From: an uncultured Elusimicrobia bacterium
GTDB lineage: Bacteria; Elusimicrobiota; Elusimicrobia; Elusimicrobiales; UBA9959
Assembly: GCA_903917735.1 (NCBI GenBank)
Contig: CAIXBR010000094.1
Coordinates: 1-61,194, forward strand
Direction: 5' to 3'
DNA length: 61,194 bases
Numbering within the stretch: position 1 is the first letter of the stretch; the number at the start of each line of letters is the position of its first letter. This document shows positions 15,337 through 25,833 of this stretch, piece by piece. A program made the position numbers and the translations under genes. Under the pieces are notes generated by a model. That model made no database searches, was not told where the DNA came from, and worked only from the letters and a program-made list of their open reading frames with translations.

Positions 15337-15711
15337 TTACTGCTCCAGCGCGGCCTTCACCTTGGCGTCCAGTTCGTCCAGGGAGAACGGCTTCTGCACG
15401 GCGTCTGTAGCGCCGCTCAGCAAGGCGATGCCTTTTTCGCTCGCCACGTCGCGGGAGGTCATTATGATTATTTTCGGGGCTTCCGAGCCCAGCCTGGAAG
15501 AGATCTCGCTGGCCACGTGGTAGCCGTCTATATAAGGCATCATCACGTCCAGCAGCACCAGGTCGAATTTCTCCGTCTCGGCGGCCTGCAGCGCGTCCTT
15601 GCCGTTAACCTTGGCGGTCACGTTGAAGCCGGCCCGCTTGAAATAGGTTTCAAGCAGGTCGATTATGTCCGGGTCGTCGTCCGCTATCAGAATCCGCTTT
15701 CCACTTTCCAT
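15337..15711 (-). CDS. single-domain response regulator
   Basis: 124 aa, a receiver domain alone. DDDPD (residues 11-15) is the acidic pocket, Asp55 in VLLDVMMP is the phosphoryl acceptor, a Thr follows in IIIMTSRD, and Lys in VQKPFS completes the site. The start is ATG 15711 (MESGKRILIADD); the frame continues upstream inside dnaE but without sense. It overlaps the 3' end of dnaE by 25 bp. No kinase is nearby. It is a CheY/Spo0F-like signalling module. Confidence 0.9.
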   Translation of the reverse strand: MESGKRILIADDDPDIIDLLETYFKRAGFNVTAKVNGKDALQAAETEKFDLVLLDVMMPYIDGYHVASEISSRLGSEAPKIIIMTSRDVASEKGIALLSGATDAVQKPFSLDELDAKVKAALEQ

Positions 15712-18700
15712 GTCTTGTCCCCCAGGAGTTTTTCTATATCGTGCAGCAGCGCGTCGCTCAGGGTCACGCGCTCCGTGGTCTCTATCATGTAGGTGCCGCT
15801 GCCTTTGGCGTTCACCTGGAAATATACCGGGCACATCCCGTGGTTTTTGCCGAGGGCCGATTTCAGCTCGTACAGCTGCTTCTCGTCGAAGAGTATGCCC
15901 TCCGGCAGGTTCACTATAAGGCCGCGCGCCCACTTGTTCATGGCGTCGTAGAGGCCGTAGGCCTCCTCGGCTATAAGCTCGAAGTTCTCCGCGCCGAAAT
16001 CGGATTTCTGCACCTTGCCGGAAACCACCACTATCTTGTTGGGGCCCAGCTGGGAGCCGTACATCTTGTATTTTTTAGGGAACAGGCAAACCCCGACGCT
16101 GCCGGTAAGGTCCTCCACCTCGAATTTAGCCATGGCCTCGCCGGTTTTCTTGGTCTGCATGTTCTTGAACTGCCCCACTATGCCGGCCACCCGCACCATC
16201 GCGCCGTCGGCAAAACCTCCGGCCAGCACCTTCTCCGCCTGCGCGTTGGCCACCATGGAAAGATGGCGGCGGTAACTGTTCAGCGGATGCCCGGAAAAAT
16301 AAAAGCCGAGCACTTCGTGTTCGAATTTGAGGATGGCGTGCTCGCTCATCACCGCGGAGGCCTTTTTCTCCTCGCCGAAGAGCATGGTCTGGTTGGCGTC
16401 GTAGGAGGCCTTGCCGGAAGCGCCGTTGAAAGCGTCCACGGCCGCTATCGCCCGGCTGCGCGAGAGCTCAGTCTTCTCGGCCGGATAGAAACAGTCGAAA
16501 GCCCCGCCCCTGGCGAGCGACTCCATCACGCGCTTATTGAGCTGCTTCGAATCCACGCGCAGCGTAAATTCCTCGAAAGACCTGAAGGGGCCGTTCTTCT
16601 CTCTTTCGGCCACTACGGACTCCACCACGCCCTCGCCCACGTTCTTTACCGCGGTCAACGCGAAACGTATAGCCGGCTTGCCCTGCTGCTCCTCAATGGA
16701 GAATTTTCTGAAAGAGCGGTTAACGCTGGGACCCTGTATCCCTATCTCCATATCCTGGGCCTCGCCTATATAGGTGACCAGTTTGTTCTCCTTGTCCTCG
16801 GAGTTCACGGCGCTCTTGCCTATCTCGCTGGTGAGCAGAGCCGCCATGAACTCAACCGGGTAGTTGGCCTTAAGCCAGGCGGTGTGGTAGGCCACCAGGG
16901 CGTAGGCCACCGAGTGCGACTTATTGAAGCCGTAGCCGGCGAACTTCGCCATGTCGTCGAAAATCTTGGTGGAAAGCTTATTGGAGATGTCGTGGTGCTC
17001 CTTGGCCTGCGCCACGAACTTGACGCGCAGCTTCTCCATGGCGTCCAGCTTCTTCTTGCCCATCGCCTTGCGGAAATCGTCGGCCTCGCTGGGCGTGAAC
17101 TTGGCCAGGCTCTTGGAGATCTCCATGACCTGCTCCTGGTAGACCATCGTGCCGTAGGTGTCCTTGAGTATGGGCTCCAGCAGCGGGTGGTCGTAGGTGA
17201 TCTTCTTGCGGCCGTGCTTGCGGTCCACGAACATCTCGAGCATGCCGCTCTCTATCGGGCCGGGGCGGTACAGCGCCACCAGGGCCGCGATATCGCTGAA
17301 GGCCGTGGGTTTGAGGCCCTTCACCAGTTTCTTCATGCCTTCGCTTTCCAACTGGAACACGCCGGTGGTTTTGCCTTCGCAGAGCAGGTCGAAGGTCTTC
17401 TTGTCGTCCGCCGGGGCGGAGTAAATATCGAAATTTTCTTTGCCGGGGAGTTTCCGGATGAACTCGGAGGCGGTCTCAATGATCGTCAGAGTGCGCAGGC
17501 CGAGGAAGTCCACCTTCAGCATGCCCAGGGTGCCGAGCACATTGCCGTCGTACTGCGTGGTGATGACGTCCTTGTTGTTGCGGTTGGCCAGCGGCACATA
17601 GTCGGTAATATCATCCTTGGAGATTACGACTCCGGCGGCGTGCACGCCGGTCTGGCGGCGCAGGCCCTCCACCTTGAGGGCTATGTCGAACATCTTCTTT
17701 ATCTTGGGGTCGCGCTGGTATTCCTTGAGCTCGTTGACCTCGTTCAGGGCTTTGTACAGGGTGGTGCCAAGGTCGGACGGGACTAGTTTGGCTATGGCGT
17801 TGACTTCGGCCAGCGGGATGCCCATCACCCGGCCAACGTCGCGCACGGCGCTCTTGGCTTTGATGGTGCCGTAGGTGATGATGTTGGCCACGCGCGCCGC
17901 GCCGTACTTCTCTCTAACGTACTGCACCACCTTCTCGCGGCCGTCGTCGGAAAAATCGATGTCCAGGTCGGGCATGCTTTTGCGGCCCGGGTTCAGGAAA
18001 CGCTCGAACAGCAGGGAATTCGGCAGCGGGTCCACGCGGGTGATGTCCAGCGTGTAGGCCACCAGCGCGCCGGCGCCGGAGCCGCGGCCGGGCCCCACGG
18101 GCACGCCTATGCTGCGGCCGTACTGAATGAAGTCCCTCACTATCAGGAAGTAGCTGGAAAAGCCCATCTTCCTGATGGTATCCAGCTCGAACTCGAGGCG
18201 TTTGCGGTAATCGTCCCCGGCGTTGGGGACTTTTTGTTTAAGGCCGGCATCGCAGAGTTCTTTGAGGTAATGGAAATCGCCTTCTTCGGGGTATTTAACC
18301 TTGAATTCGGGCGGTATGTCGAAGGCGGGCAGGTGTAGCGTTTTGGTGTCTATCTTGATGCTGCACTTCTCGGCTATGGCGAGGGTGTTCTTTATTGCCT
18401 CGGGGGTGTGTGAGAAGAGCTTTATCATTTCATCCGGGGACTTATAATAGAGCTCGTGCTGGGTCTGCTTCATCCGGTCGGGATCGTCCAGCGTTTTGCC
18501 GGTGGAGATGCAGACGTGGGCCTCGTGGGCCTCCCAGTCCTCTTTTTTCTGGTAGTGGCAGTCGTTGGTGGCGACCAGGGGGATGCCGGTACGCTTGGCT
18601 ACTTCTAAGAGACCGGCCATGGCGGCTATCTCTTCGGGGATGCCGTGGTCCATCAGCTCCAGGTAGAAGTTGCCTTTGCCGAGGATGTCCTGGTACTCCA

Positions 18701-19202
18701 TGGCTATTTTCTGGGCTTCATCCAGGCGGCCTTCGGCGCAGGCGCGGGCGATATGGGATTTGAGGCAGCCCGACAGGCAGATGAGGCCTTCGGCGTGCTT
18801 GGCCAGGCTTTCGCTGTCTATGCGGGGGTCATGGTAGAAGCCTTCGAGGAAGGCGTTGGAGACCAGCTTCATGAGGTTGCGGTAGCCGACGTCGTTGCGG
18901 GCTAGGACGGTCATGTGGCCGTTGTCGCGGCGGCCGGTGGTCTTGTCGCGGTCTTTGCGCGAGCCTTTGGCTACGTAGCATTCGCAGCCGATGATGGGCT
19001 TGAGGCCGGCGGCGTTGGCCATGAAGTAGAAGTCCATGGCGCCGTACATGTTGCCGTGGTCGGTGATGGCGAGGGCGTTGCCGGGGTGAACAGCCAGGGA
19101 TTTGAGGAAGTCGGAGGGCCCGCCGTGGCCGTCGCTAATGCGCAGCATCCCGTCGAGCAGCGAGTACTCGGAGTGGTTATGTAAATGTATGAACTCAGGC
19201 AT
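15687..19202 (-). CDS. dnaE: DNA polymerase III alpha subunit
   Basis: 1171 aa from ATG 19202 (MPEFIHLHNHSEYSLLDG); a TTG at 19220 would add six residues. The replicative polymerase subunit. PHP domain at the N-terminus (about 1-280) with HLHNHSEYS and ITDHGN; catalytic palm with PDLDIDFSDD near 405; fingers with TGVHAAGVVIS and YQEQVMEIS; helix-hairpin-helix region with AFDCF; OB domain (about 990-1080, VRVAGIVGQFKNMQTKKTG). Length suits DnaE1. It heads the long minus-strand run and overlaps a response-regulator gene at its 3' end. Confidence 0.97.
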   Translation of the reverse strand: MPEFIHLHNHSEYSLLDGMLRISDGHGGPSDFLKSLAVHPGNALAITDHGNMYGAMDFYFMANAAGLKPIIGCECYVAKGSRKDRDKTTGRRDNGHMTVLARNDVGYRNLMKLVSNAFLEGFYHDPRIDSESLAKHAEGLICLSGCLKSHIARACAEGRLDEAQKIAMEYQDILGKGNFYLELMDHGIPEEIAAMAGLLEVAKRTGIPLVATNDCHYQKKEDWEAHEAHVCISTGKTLDDPDRMKQTQHELYYKSPDEMIKLFSHTPEAIKNTLAIAEKCSIKIDTKTLHLPAFDIPPEFKVKYPEEGDFHYLKELCDAGLKQKVPNAGDDYRKRLEFELDTIRKMGFSSYFLIVRDFIQYGRSIGVPVGPGRGSGAGALVAYTLDITRVDPLPNSLLFERFLNPGRKSMPDLDIDFSDDGREKVVQYVREKYGAARVANIITYGTIKAKSAVRDVGRVMGIPLAEVNAIAKLVPSDLGTTLYKALNEVNELKEYQRDPKIKKMFDIALKVEGLRRQTGVHAAGVVISKDDITDYVPLANRNNKDVITTQYDGNVLGTLGMLKVDFLGLRTLTIIETASEFIRKLPGKENFDIYSAPADDKKTFDLLCEGKTTGVFQLESEGMKKLVKGLKPTAFSDIAALVALYRPGPIESGMLEMFVDRKHGRKKITYDHPLLEPILKDTYGTMVYQEQVMEISKSLAKFTPSEADDFRKAMGKKKLDAMEKLRVKFVAQAKEHHDISNKLSTKIFDDMAKFAGYGFNKSHSVAYALVAYHTAWLKANYPVEFMAALLTSEIGKSAVNSEDKENKLVTYIGEAQDMEIGIQGPSVNRSFRKFSIEEQQGKPAIRFALTAVKNVGEGVVESVVAEREKNGPFRSFEEFTLRVDSKQLNKRVMESLARGGAFDCFYPAEKTELSRSRAIAAVDAFNGASGKASYDANQTMLFGEEKKASAVMSEHAILKFEHEVLGFYFSGHPLNSYRRHLSMVANAQAEKVLAGGFADGAMVRVAGIVGQFKNMQTKKTGEAMAKFEVEDLTGSVGVCLFPKKYKMYGSQLGPNKIVVVSGKVQKSDFGAENFELIAEEAYGLYDAMNKWARGLIVNLPEGILFDEKQLYELKSALGKNHGMCPVYFQVNAKGSGTYMIETTERVTLSDALLHDIEKLLGDKTWKVESGF

Positions 19203-19253
19203 TAATGTATAAAACGACAAAAATCACGTGGTCCGACATATCCCGCCGCCTTA

Positions 19254-19259
19254 ATTATA
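19254..19259 (-). promoter_or_regulatory. possible -10 element for dnaE
   Basis: The minus strand reads TATAAT here, 51 bp upstream of the dnaE ATG, inside a palindromic AT-rich stretch (CTAATTATTTATATAATTAAG). No good -35 match is seen at normal spacing. Confidence 0.35.
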
Positions 19260-19339
19260 TAAATAATTAGGTCTCCTAAAAGGAATTTCGACAGGGAAAG
19301 GCTGTATTTTCAGTGCTTTGGAACCACGAGATGTTAAGT

Positions 19340-19436
19340 CGGGTTAGCAAAACCTTCTTGAGGGCGAGGCTTGCGCAGCGCCGAGCCCGAGAGATGAGCG
19401 AGGCCACGGTCTGGCCGAGCGCGTTTTGATAACCCG
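19340..19436. repeat. inverted-repeat-flanked element, copy 1
   Basis: The ends CGGGTTAGCAAAAC and GTTTTGATAACCCG are inverted repeats (13 of 14). The interior GCGAGGCTTGCGCA, GATGAGCGAGGCCACGG and TGGCCGA..CGCGTTTTG is shared with the element at 34345-34492. The inner GGCCA-loop-TGGCC hairpin is conserved. It sits in the 325-bp divergent gap between dnaE and the Nudix gene. No ORF: a REP/MITE-like structured repeat. Confidence 0.75.
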
Positions 19437-19492
19437 GTCCCCGCGGTCGTCCTCCACAAACGGTAGACTTAAAGTCCGTATTATGTATTCTG

Positions 19493-19520
19493 TTGGTTTA
19501 TTTTACGGAAATTATATAAT
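19493..19520 (+). promoter_or_regulatory. promoter for the Nudix/pentose-phosphate operon
   Basis: TTGGTT at 19493-19498 and a perfect TATAAT at 19515-19520 are spaced 16 bp. Transcription would start near 19527, which is the A of the first ATG of the Nudix gene, implying a leaderless or very short-leader transcript. Confidence 0.55.
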
Positions 19521-19526
19521 GGGGGC

Positions 19527-20099
19527 ATGGGCAAGGATTTTGTGAAAATTAAGGACCGCGGGCTTGTTGAGCGGGAATTTAAGAAGAAAGTCGTACTGAG
19601 CGGGACGGTGGATTTTCGGTCGGATACGGTGGTTCTGCCCAATGGGAAGAAGGCCACGCGGGCTTTCATGGACCACCGGGGGGCGGTGGGGCTGCTGCCG
19701 ATCCTGGACTACGGGCGGATCGTTTTTGTACATCAGTACAGGTATCCGGTGAAGGAAGTTACGCTGGAGATACCAGCGGGGAAGCTGCATTCCTGGACGG
19801 ACAGCCCTCTTGCGCGCGCCAAGGCCGAATTGAAGGAAGAGACCGGATTCACAGCTTCGCGCATCAAGCCGCTTATTTCTTTCTGGCCCAGCACGGCTTT
19901 TTCCAGCGAAGTGCTGCACATCTACACCGCCGAAGGGCTGAAGGGCGGCACGCCTAACCCCGACGACGACGAGTTCATCAGACTGGAAATACTCCCTTTT
20001 GAAAAGGCCTGGGGACTCATAAAGAAAGGCGTCATCAAGGACGCCAAGACCATAATAGCTTTGCAGGCGTGGAAAATAAAATTACTGGAGCGAAAATGA
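19527..20099 (+). CDS. Nudix hydrolase, ADP-ribose pyrophosphatase-like
   Basis: 190 aa. The NudF/ADP-ribose-pyrophosphatase layout is seen: a beta-rich N-domain with RAFMDHRGAVGLLPILDYGRIVFVHQYRYPV, then the Nudix box PAGKLHSWTDSPLARAKAEL followed by KEETGF. The metal-binding EExG core is intact, but the usual Arg-Glu before it is Ala-Glu and the first Glu of the box is missing. Acts on nucleoside diphosphate sugars in the cytoplasm. Its TGA overlaps the ATG of transketolase. Confidence 0.88.
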   Translation: MGKDFVKIKDRGLVEREFKKKVVLSGTVDFRSDTVVLPNGKKATRAFMDHRGAVGLLPILDYGRIVFVHQYRYPVKEVTLEIPAGKLHSWTDSPLARAKAELKEETGFTASRIKPLISFWPSTAFSSEVLHIYTAEGLKGGTPNPDDDEFIRLEILPFEKAWGLIKKGVIKDAKTIIALQAWKIKLLERK

Positions 20100-22063
20100 A
20101 ATTCGACACTACCGACAACCTGTGCGTGAACACTTTGAGAACTCTTTCCATAGACATGGTGGGCCAGGCTGACTCCGGCCATCCGGGCCTGCCGCTGGGC
20201 GCGGCGCCGCTGGCCTATTCCGTCTGGGCCGGCCACCTTAAATTTTGCTCCTCCGACCCGGCCTGGTTCGACCGGGACCGCTTCGTGCTCTCCGCCGGGC
20301 ACGGCTCCTCCCTGCTTTATTCCATACTGCACCTCTATGGCTACGGGCTGCAGATGGAAGACCTGAAAAAGTTCCGCCAGCTCGACAGCCTGACGCCCGG
20401 CCACCCGGAATACGGACACACCGCCGGGGTGGAAACCACAACCGGCCCGCTGGGACAGGGCTTTGCCAACGCGGTAGGTATGGCGCTGGCGGAAAAACTG
20501 ACCGCGGAAAAGCTCAACACCCCCGACTTCCCCCTTGTGGACCACCACACCTACGTGCTTTGCGGCGACGGGGACCTGATGGAAGGCCTCTCGTACGAGG
20601 CGGCTTCGCTGGCCGGCACGATGAAGCTGGGCAAGCTGATCTGCCTTTACGATTCCAACGGTATCACCATAGAGGGCTCTACGAACCTGGCCTTCACCGA
20701 AGACGTGAAGAAGCGGTTTCAGGCGCAGGACTGGCAGGTGCTGGAGGTAGCGGACGGCAACGACCTGGCCGAGCTGGACTCGGCCATAAAGAAAGCCAAG
20801 CGCGAAACCGAACAGCCTTCCATAATAATAGTCAGAACCCATATCGGCTGGGGCAGCCCCAAGCAGGACAAAAACTCCGTGCACGGCGAGCCGCTTAAAC
20901 CCGAAGAGATCCTGGCCACCAAGGCCAAGCTGGGCTGGCCCTCTACCGAACCTTTCTTCGTACCCGAAGAGGCGGCGGCGCGCTTCGCGGAACACGCCGC
21001 CGCCGGAGAAAAAGACCGCAAGCGCTGGCTTAAGCTCTGGAAGAACTACAGCGAGGCCCTGCCCGGAAAAGCCGACCTGGCCAAGGCCATGCTGGGCCGC
21101 GAAATACCGGAAGGGCTGTTCAAGCCGGAGGATACGTTCTTCGATAAACCCGTAGCGACGCGCGAGGCCTCCGGCAAGGTGATAAACCTTATGGCCGATG
21201 CCCTGCCCGGCCTCACGGGCGGGTCGGCCGACCTGGGCCCTTCCACTAAAACGGATTTCACCAGGGAACCAGCGCGCACGCTGCACTTCGGTATACGCGA
21301 GCACGCGATGGGCTCCATAATCAACGGCCTGGCGCTGCACGGCGGGCTGATCCCGTTCGGCGCAACCTTCCTGGTTTTTTCCGACTACATGCGCCCGGCC
21401 CTGCGCCTGGCGGCCGTAATGCAGACCCCGTCCATATTCGTCTTCACCCACGACAGCATTGGCGTGGGAGAGGACGGCCCCACGCACCAGCCTGTGGAGC
21501 ATTTGATGAGCCTGCGGCTGATACCCGGCCTGCTGGTGCTTCGCCCGGCCGACGCCTGGGAAACCCTGTACGCCTGGGAGACGGCCGTGCGCCTGAAGCG
21601 TCCGACGTGCCTGGCGCTCTCCAGGCAGAAGCTGCCGCTTTACACGCAGTACAGGGCAAAAATAGCCGAGGGGTTGAAGCGCGGCGCCTATCTGCTGCGC
21701 GGCCCTTCCACCGTGCCCTCGGTAGAACTGGTGGCCTCGGGTTCCGAGGTTTCGCTGGCTTTCGAGGCGGCGGCCATTCTTGAGAAACAGGGCATAGCGG
21801 CCAGGATAATCTCGGCTCCCTCTTTCGAACTCTTCCGCGAACAGGACCAGGCCTACAGAGACTCGGTGATGATCCCCGACCTGCCCAAGCTCTGCATAGA
21901 GGCGGGCAGGACAACGGGCTGGAAAGACCTGGCCGGCCCGGACAGCGAGGCTATCGGCATCGACACTTTCGGCAAATCTGCGCCCGCAGGACAGGTATAC
22001 GCGGCGCTGGGCCTGACCGCTGAGAAAGTGGCCGAAGCCGCCGTCAGATTGATTAAAGGGTAA
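20096..22063 (+). CDS. tkt: transketolase
   Basis: 655 aa from ATG 20096 (MKFDTTDNLCVNTL), which overlaps the Nudix stop as ATGA and has GGAG upstream; a longer frame from 20069 is not needed. A thiamine-diphosphate enzyme moving two-carbon units between sugar phosphates. Seen: SGHPGLPLGAAPLAY, GHGSSLLYSILHLYG, TGPLGQGFANAVGMA, the diphosphate/metal motif CGDGDLMEGLSYEAASLAG, and the C-half HDSIGVGEDGPTHQPVEHL. Follows the Nudix gene and precedes the oxidative pentose-phosphate genes. Confidence 0.95.
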   Translation: MKFDTTDNLCVNTLRTLSIDMVGQADSGHPGLPLGAAPLAYSVWAGHLKFCSSDPAWFDRDRFVLSAGHGSSLLYSILHLYGYGLQMEDLKKFRQLDSLTPGHPEYGHTAGVETTTGPLGQGFANAVGMALAEKLTAEKLNTPDFPLVDHHTYVLCGDGDLMEGLSYEAASLAGTMKLGKLICLYDSNGITIEGSTNLAFTEDVKKRFQAQDWQVLEVADGNDLAELDSAIKKAKRETEQPSIIIVRTHIGWGSPKQDKNSVHGEPLKPEEILATKAKLGWPSTEPFFVPEEAAARFAEHAAAGEKDRKRWLKLWKNYSEALPGKADLAKAMLGREIPEGLFKPEDTFFDKPVATREASGKVINLMADALPGLTGGSADLGPSTKTDFTREPARTLHFGIREHAMGSIINGLALHGGLIPFGATFLVFSDYMRPALRLAAVMQTPSIFVFTHDSIGVGEDGPTHQPVEHLMSLRLIPGLLVLRPADAWETLYAWETAVRLKRPTCLALSRQKLPLYTQYRAKIAEGLKRGAYLLRGPSTVPSVELVASGSEVSLAFEAAAILEKQGIAARIISAPSFELFREQDQAYRDSVMIPDLPKLCIEAGRTTGWKDLAGPDSEAIGIDTFGKSAPAGQVYAALGLTAEKVAEAAVRLIKG

Positions 22064-22109
22064 AGTCCGGAATTTCCGCAGGGGGATCCCGTGTATTCAG
22101 GGGGCAAAC

Positions 22110-23012
<903 letters not shown>

Positions 23013-23025
23013 CCCGGGGGAATTT

Positions 23026-24510
23026 ATGCAGGAAACACTCGGCTTCTGCCAGGAAACTCGGCCGGAAAGCTGCGGCTTCATACTTTTCGGCGCTACCGGA
23101 GACCTGGCCGGCCGGAAGATAATACCGGCCCTGTTCGGACTTTGCGAAAAGAATATCGCGCCGAAGAATTTTTACATCTTACTTGCCGCGCGCACCCCGC
23201 TGGACAGAAGCGGGCTTGAAAGCCGTCTCCGGGCTTCCCTGACTAAAGCCGGGTTCACCCCATCCCCCGAGAGCTTCAGCGCCTTCCAGGAGCGCACGGA
23301 ATACATGCAGGCCGACTACGAGAGCGAGGATTTTTACAAGCGGCTCTCGCTGCGCCTGGCTGTTCTGGACGCCAGGTCCGGAGTCAAAAAGAAGCGCCTA
23401 TTCTACCTGGCCATGCCGCCCGCCGCCTTCGAGCCGATAGTGGGCAGGCTGAAGTCCGGAGGACTTCTGTCGGACCCGGAGGACTGCTCCTGCTGGTCCA
23501 GGCTGATCATCGAGAAGCCGTACGGCGCCAGCCTGGAGGGCGCGGCTTCGCTCGACGCCGGCCTGAAGACATCCGCTTCCGAGTCCCAGGTCTACAGGAT
23601 CGACCATTTTACAGGCAAGGAAACGGTGCAGAACGTGCTGGCGCTGCGCTCGGCCAACAGGGTATTCGAAGCCACCTGGAACAACCGGTTCGTCGACCAC
23701 GTGCAGATAACGGTTTTAGAAGAGCTGGGCCTGGAGGGACGCGCCAACTTTTTCGAGCACATGGGCTTGGCGCAGGACATGATGAGCCACATACTACAGC
23801 TGGCCGCGATAACGGCGATGGACCTGCCCGCCACCTTCCGGGATACCGATTTTAAAGCGGAAAAAAAGCGCTTCTTCGAAAGCGTCCACCCGCTTGACCG
23901 CGAAGCGGTGGTTAAGCAGTCGGTGCGGGCCCAGTACGCCGGCTACAGGGCCGAGCCGGGAGTGGCGCCGGCCTCCCCCGTGGAAACCTTCCTGGCTTTC
24001 AAGTTCGGAGTGGACAACGACCGCTGGCGCGGGGTGCCTTTCTATGTCAGGGCCGGGAAAAAGACCGGGCTGAAGAAGACCAGAATAGACCTGGTCTACA
24101 AGAAACCGGACCTGGGCATATTCAAACATATCGACATCGGCTATCCGAACGTCTTTACCTTCAACATACAGCCGGACGAGGATATAACCTTCTCGCTTGT
24201 CAGCAAGCATCCGGGCCCGAAACTCTGCTTTACCCCGCGCAGCATGAGGCTGGATTACCGCGCCGATGTAAAAGAAGCCCAAAGCTATCCCACCGACTAC
24301 GAGCGGCTCCTCATAGAGGCGATGTCGGGCGATCAGACGCTCTTCCTCAGTTCTTTTGAAATACGCTTCATGTGGGAATTCCTGTCATCCTTCACCGGGA
24401 CATGGAAGGGCGGGCCGCAGGCAAGCCCCCTCTATTCCTACGCCGACGGGACCGCGGGTCCGGCGGAAGCCGCGGACCTGCTGAAAAAAGACGGGAGGGC
24501 CTGGCTTTGA
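23026..24510 (+). CDS. zwf: glucose-6-phosphate 1-dehydrogenase
   Basis: 494 aa, normal length. Oxidises glucose 6-phosphate to the lactone. Cofactor loop FGATGDLAGRKIIPALFGL at the N-terminus, EKPYG near residue 163, and the active-site RIDHFTGKETVQN (His/Lys) near residue 190. A ribosome-binding GGGGGA precedes the ATG. Its stop overlaps the TTG start of pgl, and gnd precedes it: the full oxidative branch is in one operon. Confidence 0.96.
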   Translation: MQETLGFCQETRPESCGFILFGATGDLAGRKIIPALFGLCEKNIAPKNFYILLAARTPLDRSGLESRLRASLTKAGFTPSPESFSAFQERTEYMQADYESEDFYKRLSLRLAVLDARSGVKKKRLFYLAMPPAAFEPIVGRLKSGGLLSDPEDCSCWSRLIIEKPYGASLEGAASLDAGLKTSASESQVYRIDHFTGKETVQNVLALRSANRVFEATWNNRFVDHVQITVLEELGLEGRANFFEHMGLAQDMMSHILQLAAITAMDLPATFRDTDFKAEKKRFFESVHPLDREAVVKQSVRAQYAGYRAEPGVAPASPVETFLAFKFGVDNDRWRGVPFYVRAGKKTGLKKTRIDLVYKKPDLGIFKHIDIGYPNVFTFNIQPDEDITFSLVSKHPGPKLCFTPRSMRLDYRADVKEAQSYPTDYERLLIEAMSGDQTLFLSSFEIRFMWEFLSSFTGTWKGGPQASPLYSYADGTAGPAEAADLLKKDGRAWL

Positions 24511-25184
24511 AGCGCCGCATAGTAAAGAAATTCCGTTCGCCCGAGGCGATGGCCGCTTACGCCGCCGGGGTGTTCGCCAAAGCCCTGCGCGCAAAAAAAG
24601 GCGGACCGCTGCTGGCCGCCCTGCCCGGAGGAAAAACCCCGCTGCCGCTGTTCCGCAAACTGGCCTCCCTGGGCCTGCCCTGGGAGAAGGCATTATTCTT
24701 CATGTCAGACGAGCGGCTTGTTCCTTCCTCCTCCCGGCAAAGTAATTTCGGAACGGCGCGCAGGCTGTTTTTTTCAAAGGCGGCCATCCCGCGCTCCAGC
24801 CTGCGCCCGATCAGCCCCGCCGGGGCGGCTGCGGCCGCGTATGAAAAAGAACTGCTGAAAGCCACCCGCGGCAGGGGCAGACTGGACCTGGTCTTTCTCG
24901 GCCTGGGGGGTGACGGCCATACGGCTTCGCTGTTCCCCGGCTCGCCGGTCCTCTCTTCCTCACAGCTGGTTTCAGCAGCCCTGGCGCCACGCGGAGTCAG
25001 GCCGCGGCGGCGCGTAACGCTGACGCTGCGCGCGCTTAACAAGGCCGGGGCGGTAGTGCTTATGGCATCCGGACGCGCCAAGGAAAAGATCTTCTCCCGG
25101 GCCGCCTCCGGGGACAAAAATATCCCCGCGGGACGTCTTGCGCCCCGCGGGGATCTCTACTTGCTTTTCTCAAAGCGCAGCTAA
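24507..25184 (+). CDS. pgl: 6-phosphogluconolactonase
   Basis: 225 aa. The start is TTG at 24507, overlapping the zwf TGA (TTGA), with GGGAGGG 7 bp upstream; the frame is open further upstream inside zwf but that part is not homologous. DevB/SOL-type features: LLAALPGGKTPLPLFRKLA, FFMSDERLVP, SNFGTARRLFF, and LGLGGDGHTASLFPGS. It hydrolyses the lactone made by Zwf. Its end overlaps the convergent gene at 25181 by 4 bp. Confidence 0.93.
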   Translation: MKRRIVKKFRSPEAMAAYAAGVFAKALRAKKGGPLLAALPGGKTPLPLFRKLASLGLPWEKALFFMSDERLVPSSSRQSNFGTARRLFFSKAAIPRSSLRPISPAGAAAAAYEKELLKATRGRGRLDLVFLGLGGDGHTASLFPGSPVLSSSQLVSAALAPRGVRPRRRVTLTLRALNKAGAVVLMASGRAKEKIFSRAASGDKNIPAGRLAPRGDLYLLFSKRS

Positions 25185-25747
25185 AAAGTTTTCTGCAGGG
25201 TCAGCGTCGGGACTAAATTGTTGGCATCCACCAGTTGGGGACCTATCCCGATAAATTTGATTATGTGATGCACCCTGAGGTCGAAACCGAGCTTCAGCCC
25301 CGGCGTCACGTGGTAAGCGAAACCGAAGCCGCCGTTGATCCCCAATTTCCCGCTTGGCCCGCCCTTATAGGTCACGCCGGCATCCGTGTATCTATTGCTC
25401 AAGCGGTTATATACTCCTATACCTATCACGCCATAATATTCCCACTTATCGGAAATGCGCATTTCTTTCAGATAAGGAGCGACATAAAAGATCTTGGGGG
25501 AGCATTTGGTTATTAACTTGTTATCATGGCCGAAGTCATACCCCAGCTCTACGCCCTTGCGGAATTCGCCCCCGTTGTCGTATTCGGCCCCTACTGAAAT
25601 GAATTGCGCGCTTTTATAGCTTTTTGCCCATTCCCCGCCGAAAGGATTTGAATAGCCGGGAGAAACGGCGTAGGACATTTTTCCGGAACCGGCCAAAACC
25701 GGGCCGGCTAAAGCCAGTAAAAACGCCGCGAACATTATAAAGCGCAT
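25181..25747 (-). CDS. small outer-membrane beta-barrel protein
   Basis: 188 aa with a signal peptide (about 1-19). The alternating strands include AQFISVGAEYDNGGEFRKGVELGYDFG and LGINGGFGFAYHVTPGLKLGFDLRVHHI, and it ends in TLTLQKTF with a C-terminal Phe, as outer-membrane barrels do. Size fits an eight-strand OmpA/OmpX-like barrel. It is convergent with pgl; no family is recognised. Confidence 0.7.
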   Translation of the reverse strand: MRFIMFAAFLLALAGPVLAGSGKMSYAVSPGYSNPFGGEWAKSYKSAQFISVGAEYDNGGEFRKGVELGYDFGHDNKLITKCSPKIFYVAPYLKEMRISDKWEYYGVIGIGVYNRLSNRYTDAGVTYKGGPSGKLGINGGFGFAYHVTPGLKLGFDLRVHHIIKFIGIGPQLVDANNLVPTLTLQKTF

Positions 25748-25833
25748 ATTTCCCTCGTTTCACCCGGTTCGATCATATACGGACACAGAACTTTACCCAC
25801 AGTTGTACAGTTTACTCCCATAAAACTGCCCCG

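Noticed and set aside
15741..17786. 681-aa plus-strand open frame
   Set aside because: Lies wholly opposite dnaE, has no ribosome binding site and shows low-complexity His/Val/Leu/Gly composition of an antisense frame in GC-rich DNA.
19922..21502. 526-aa minus-strand open frame
   Set aside because: Antisense to the 3' end of the Nudix gene and to transketolase, whose motifs are clear; no start signals or family motif.
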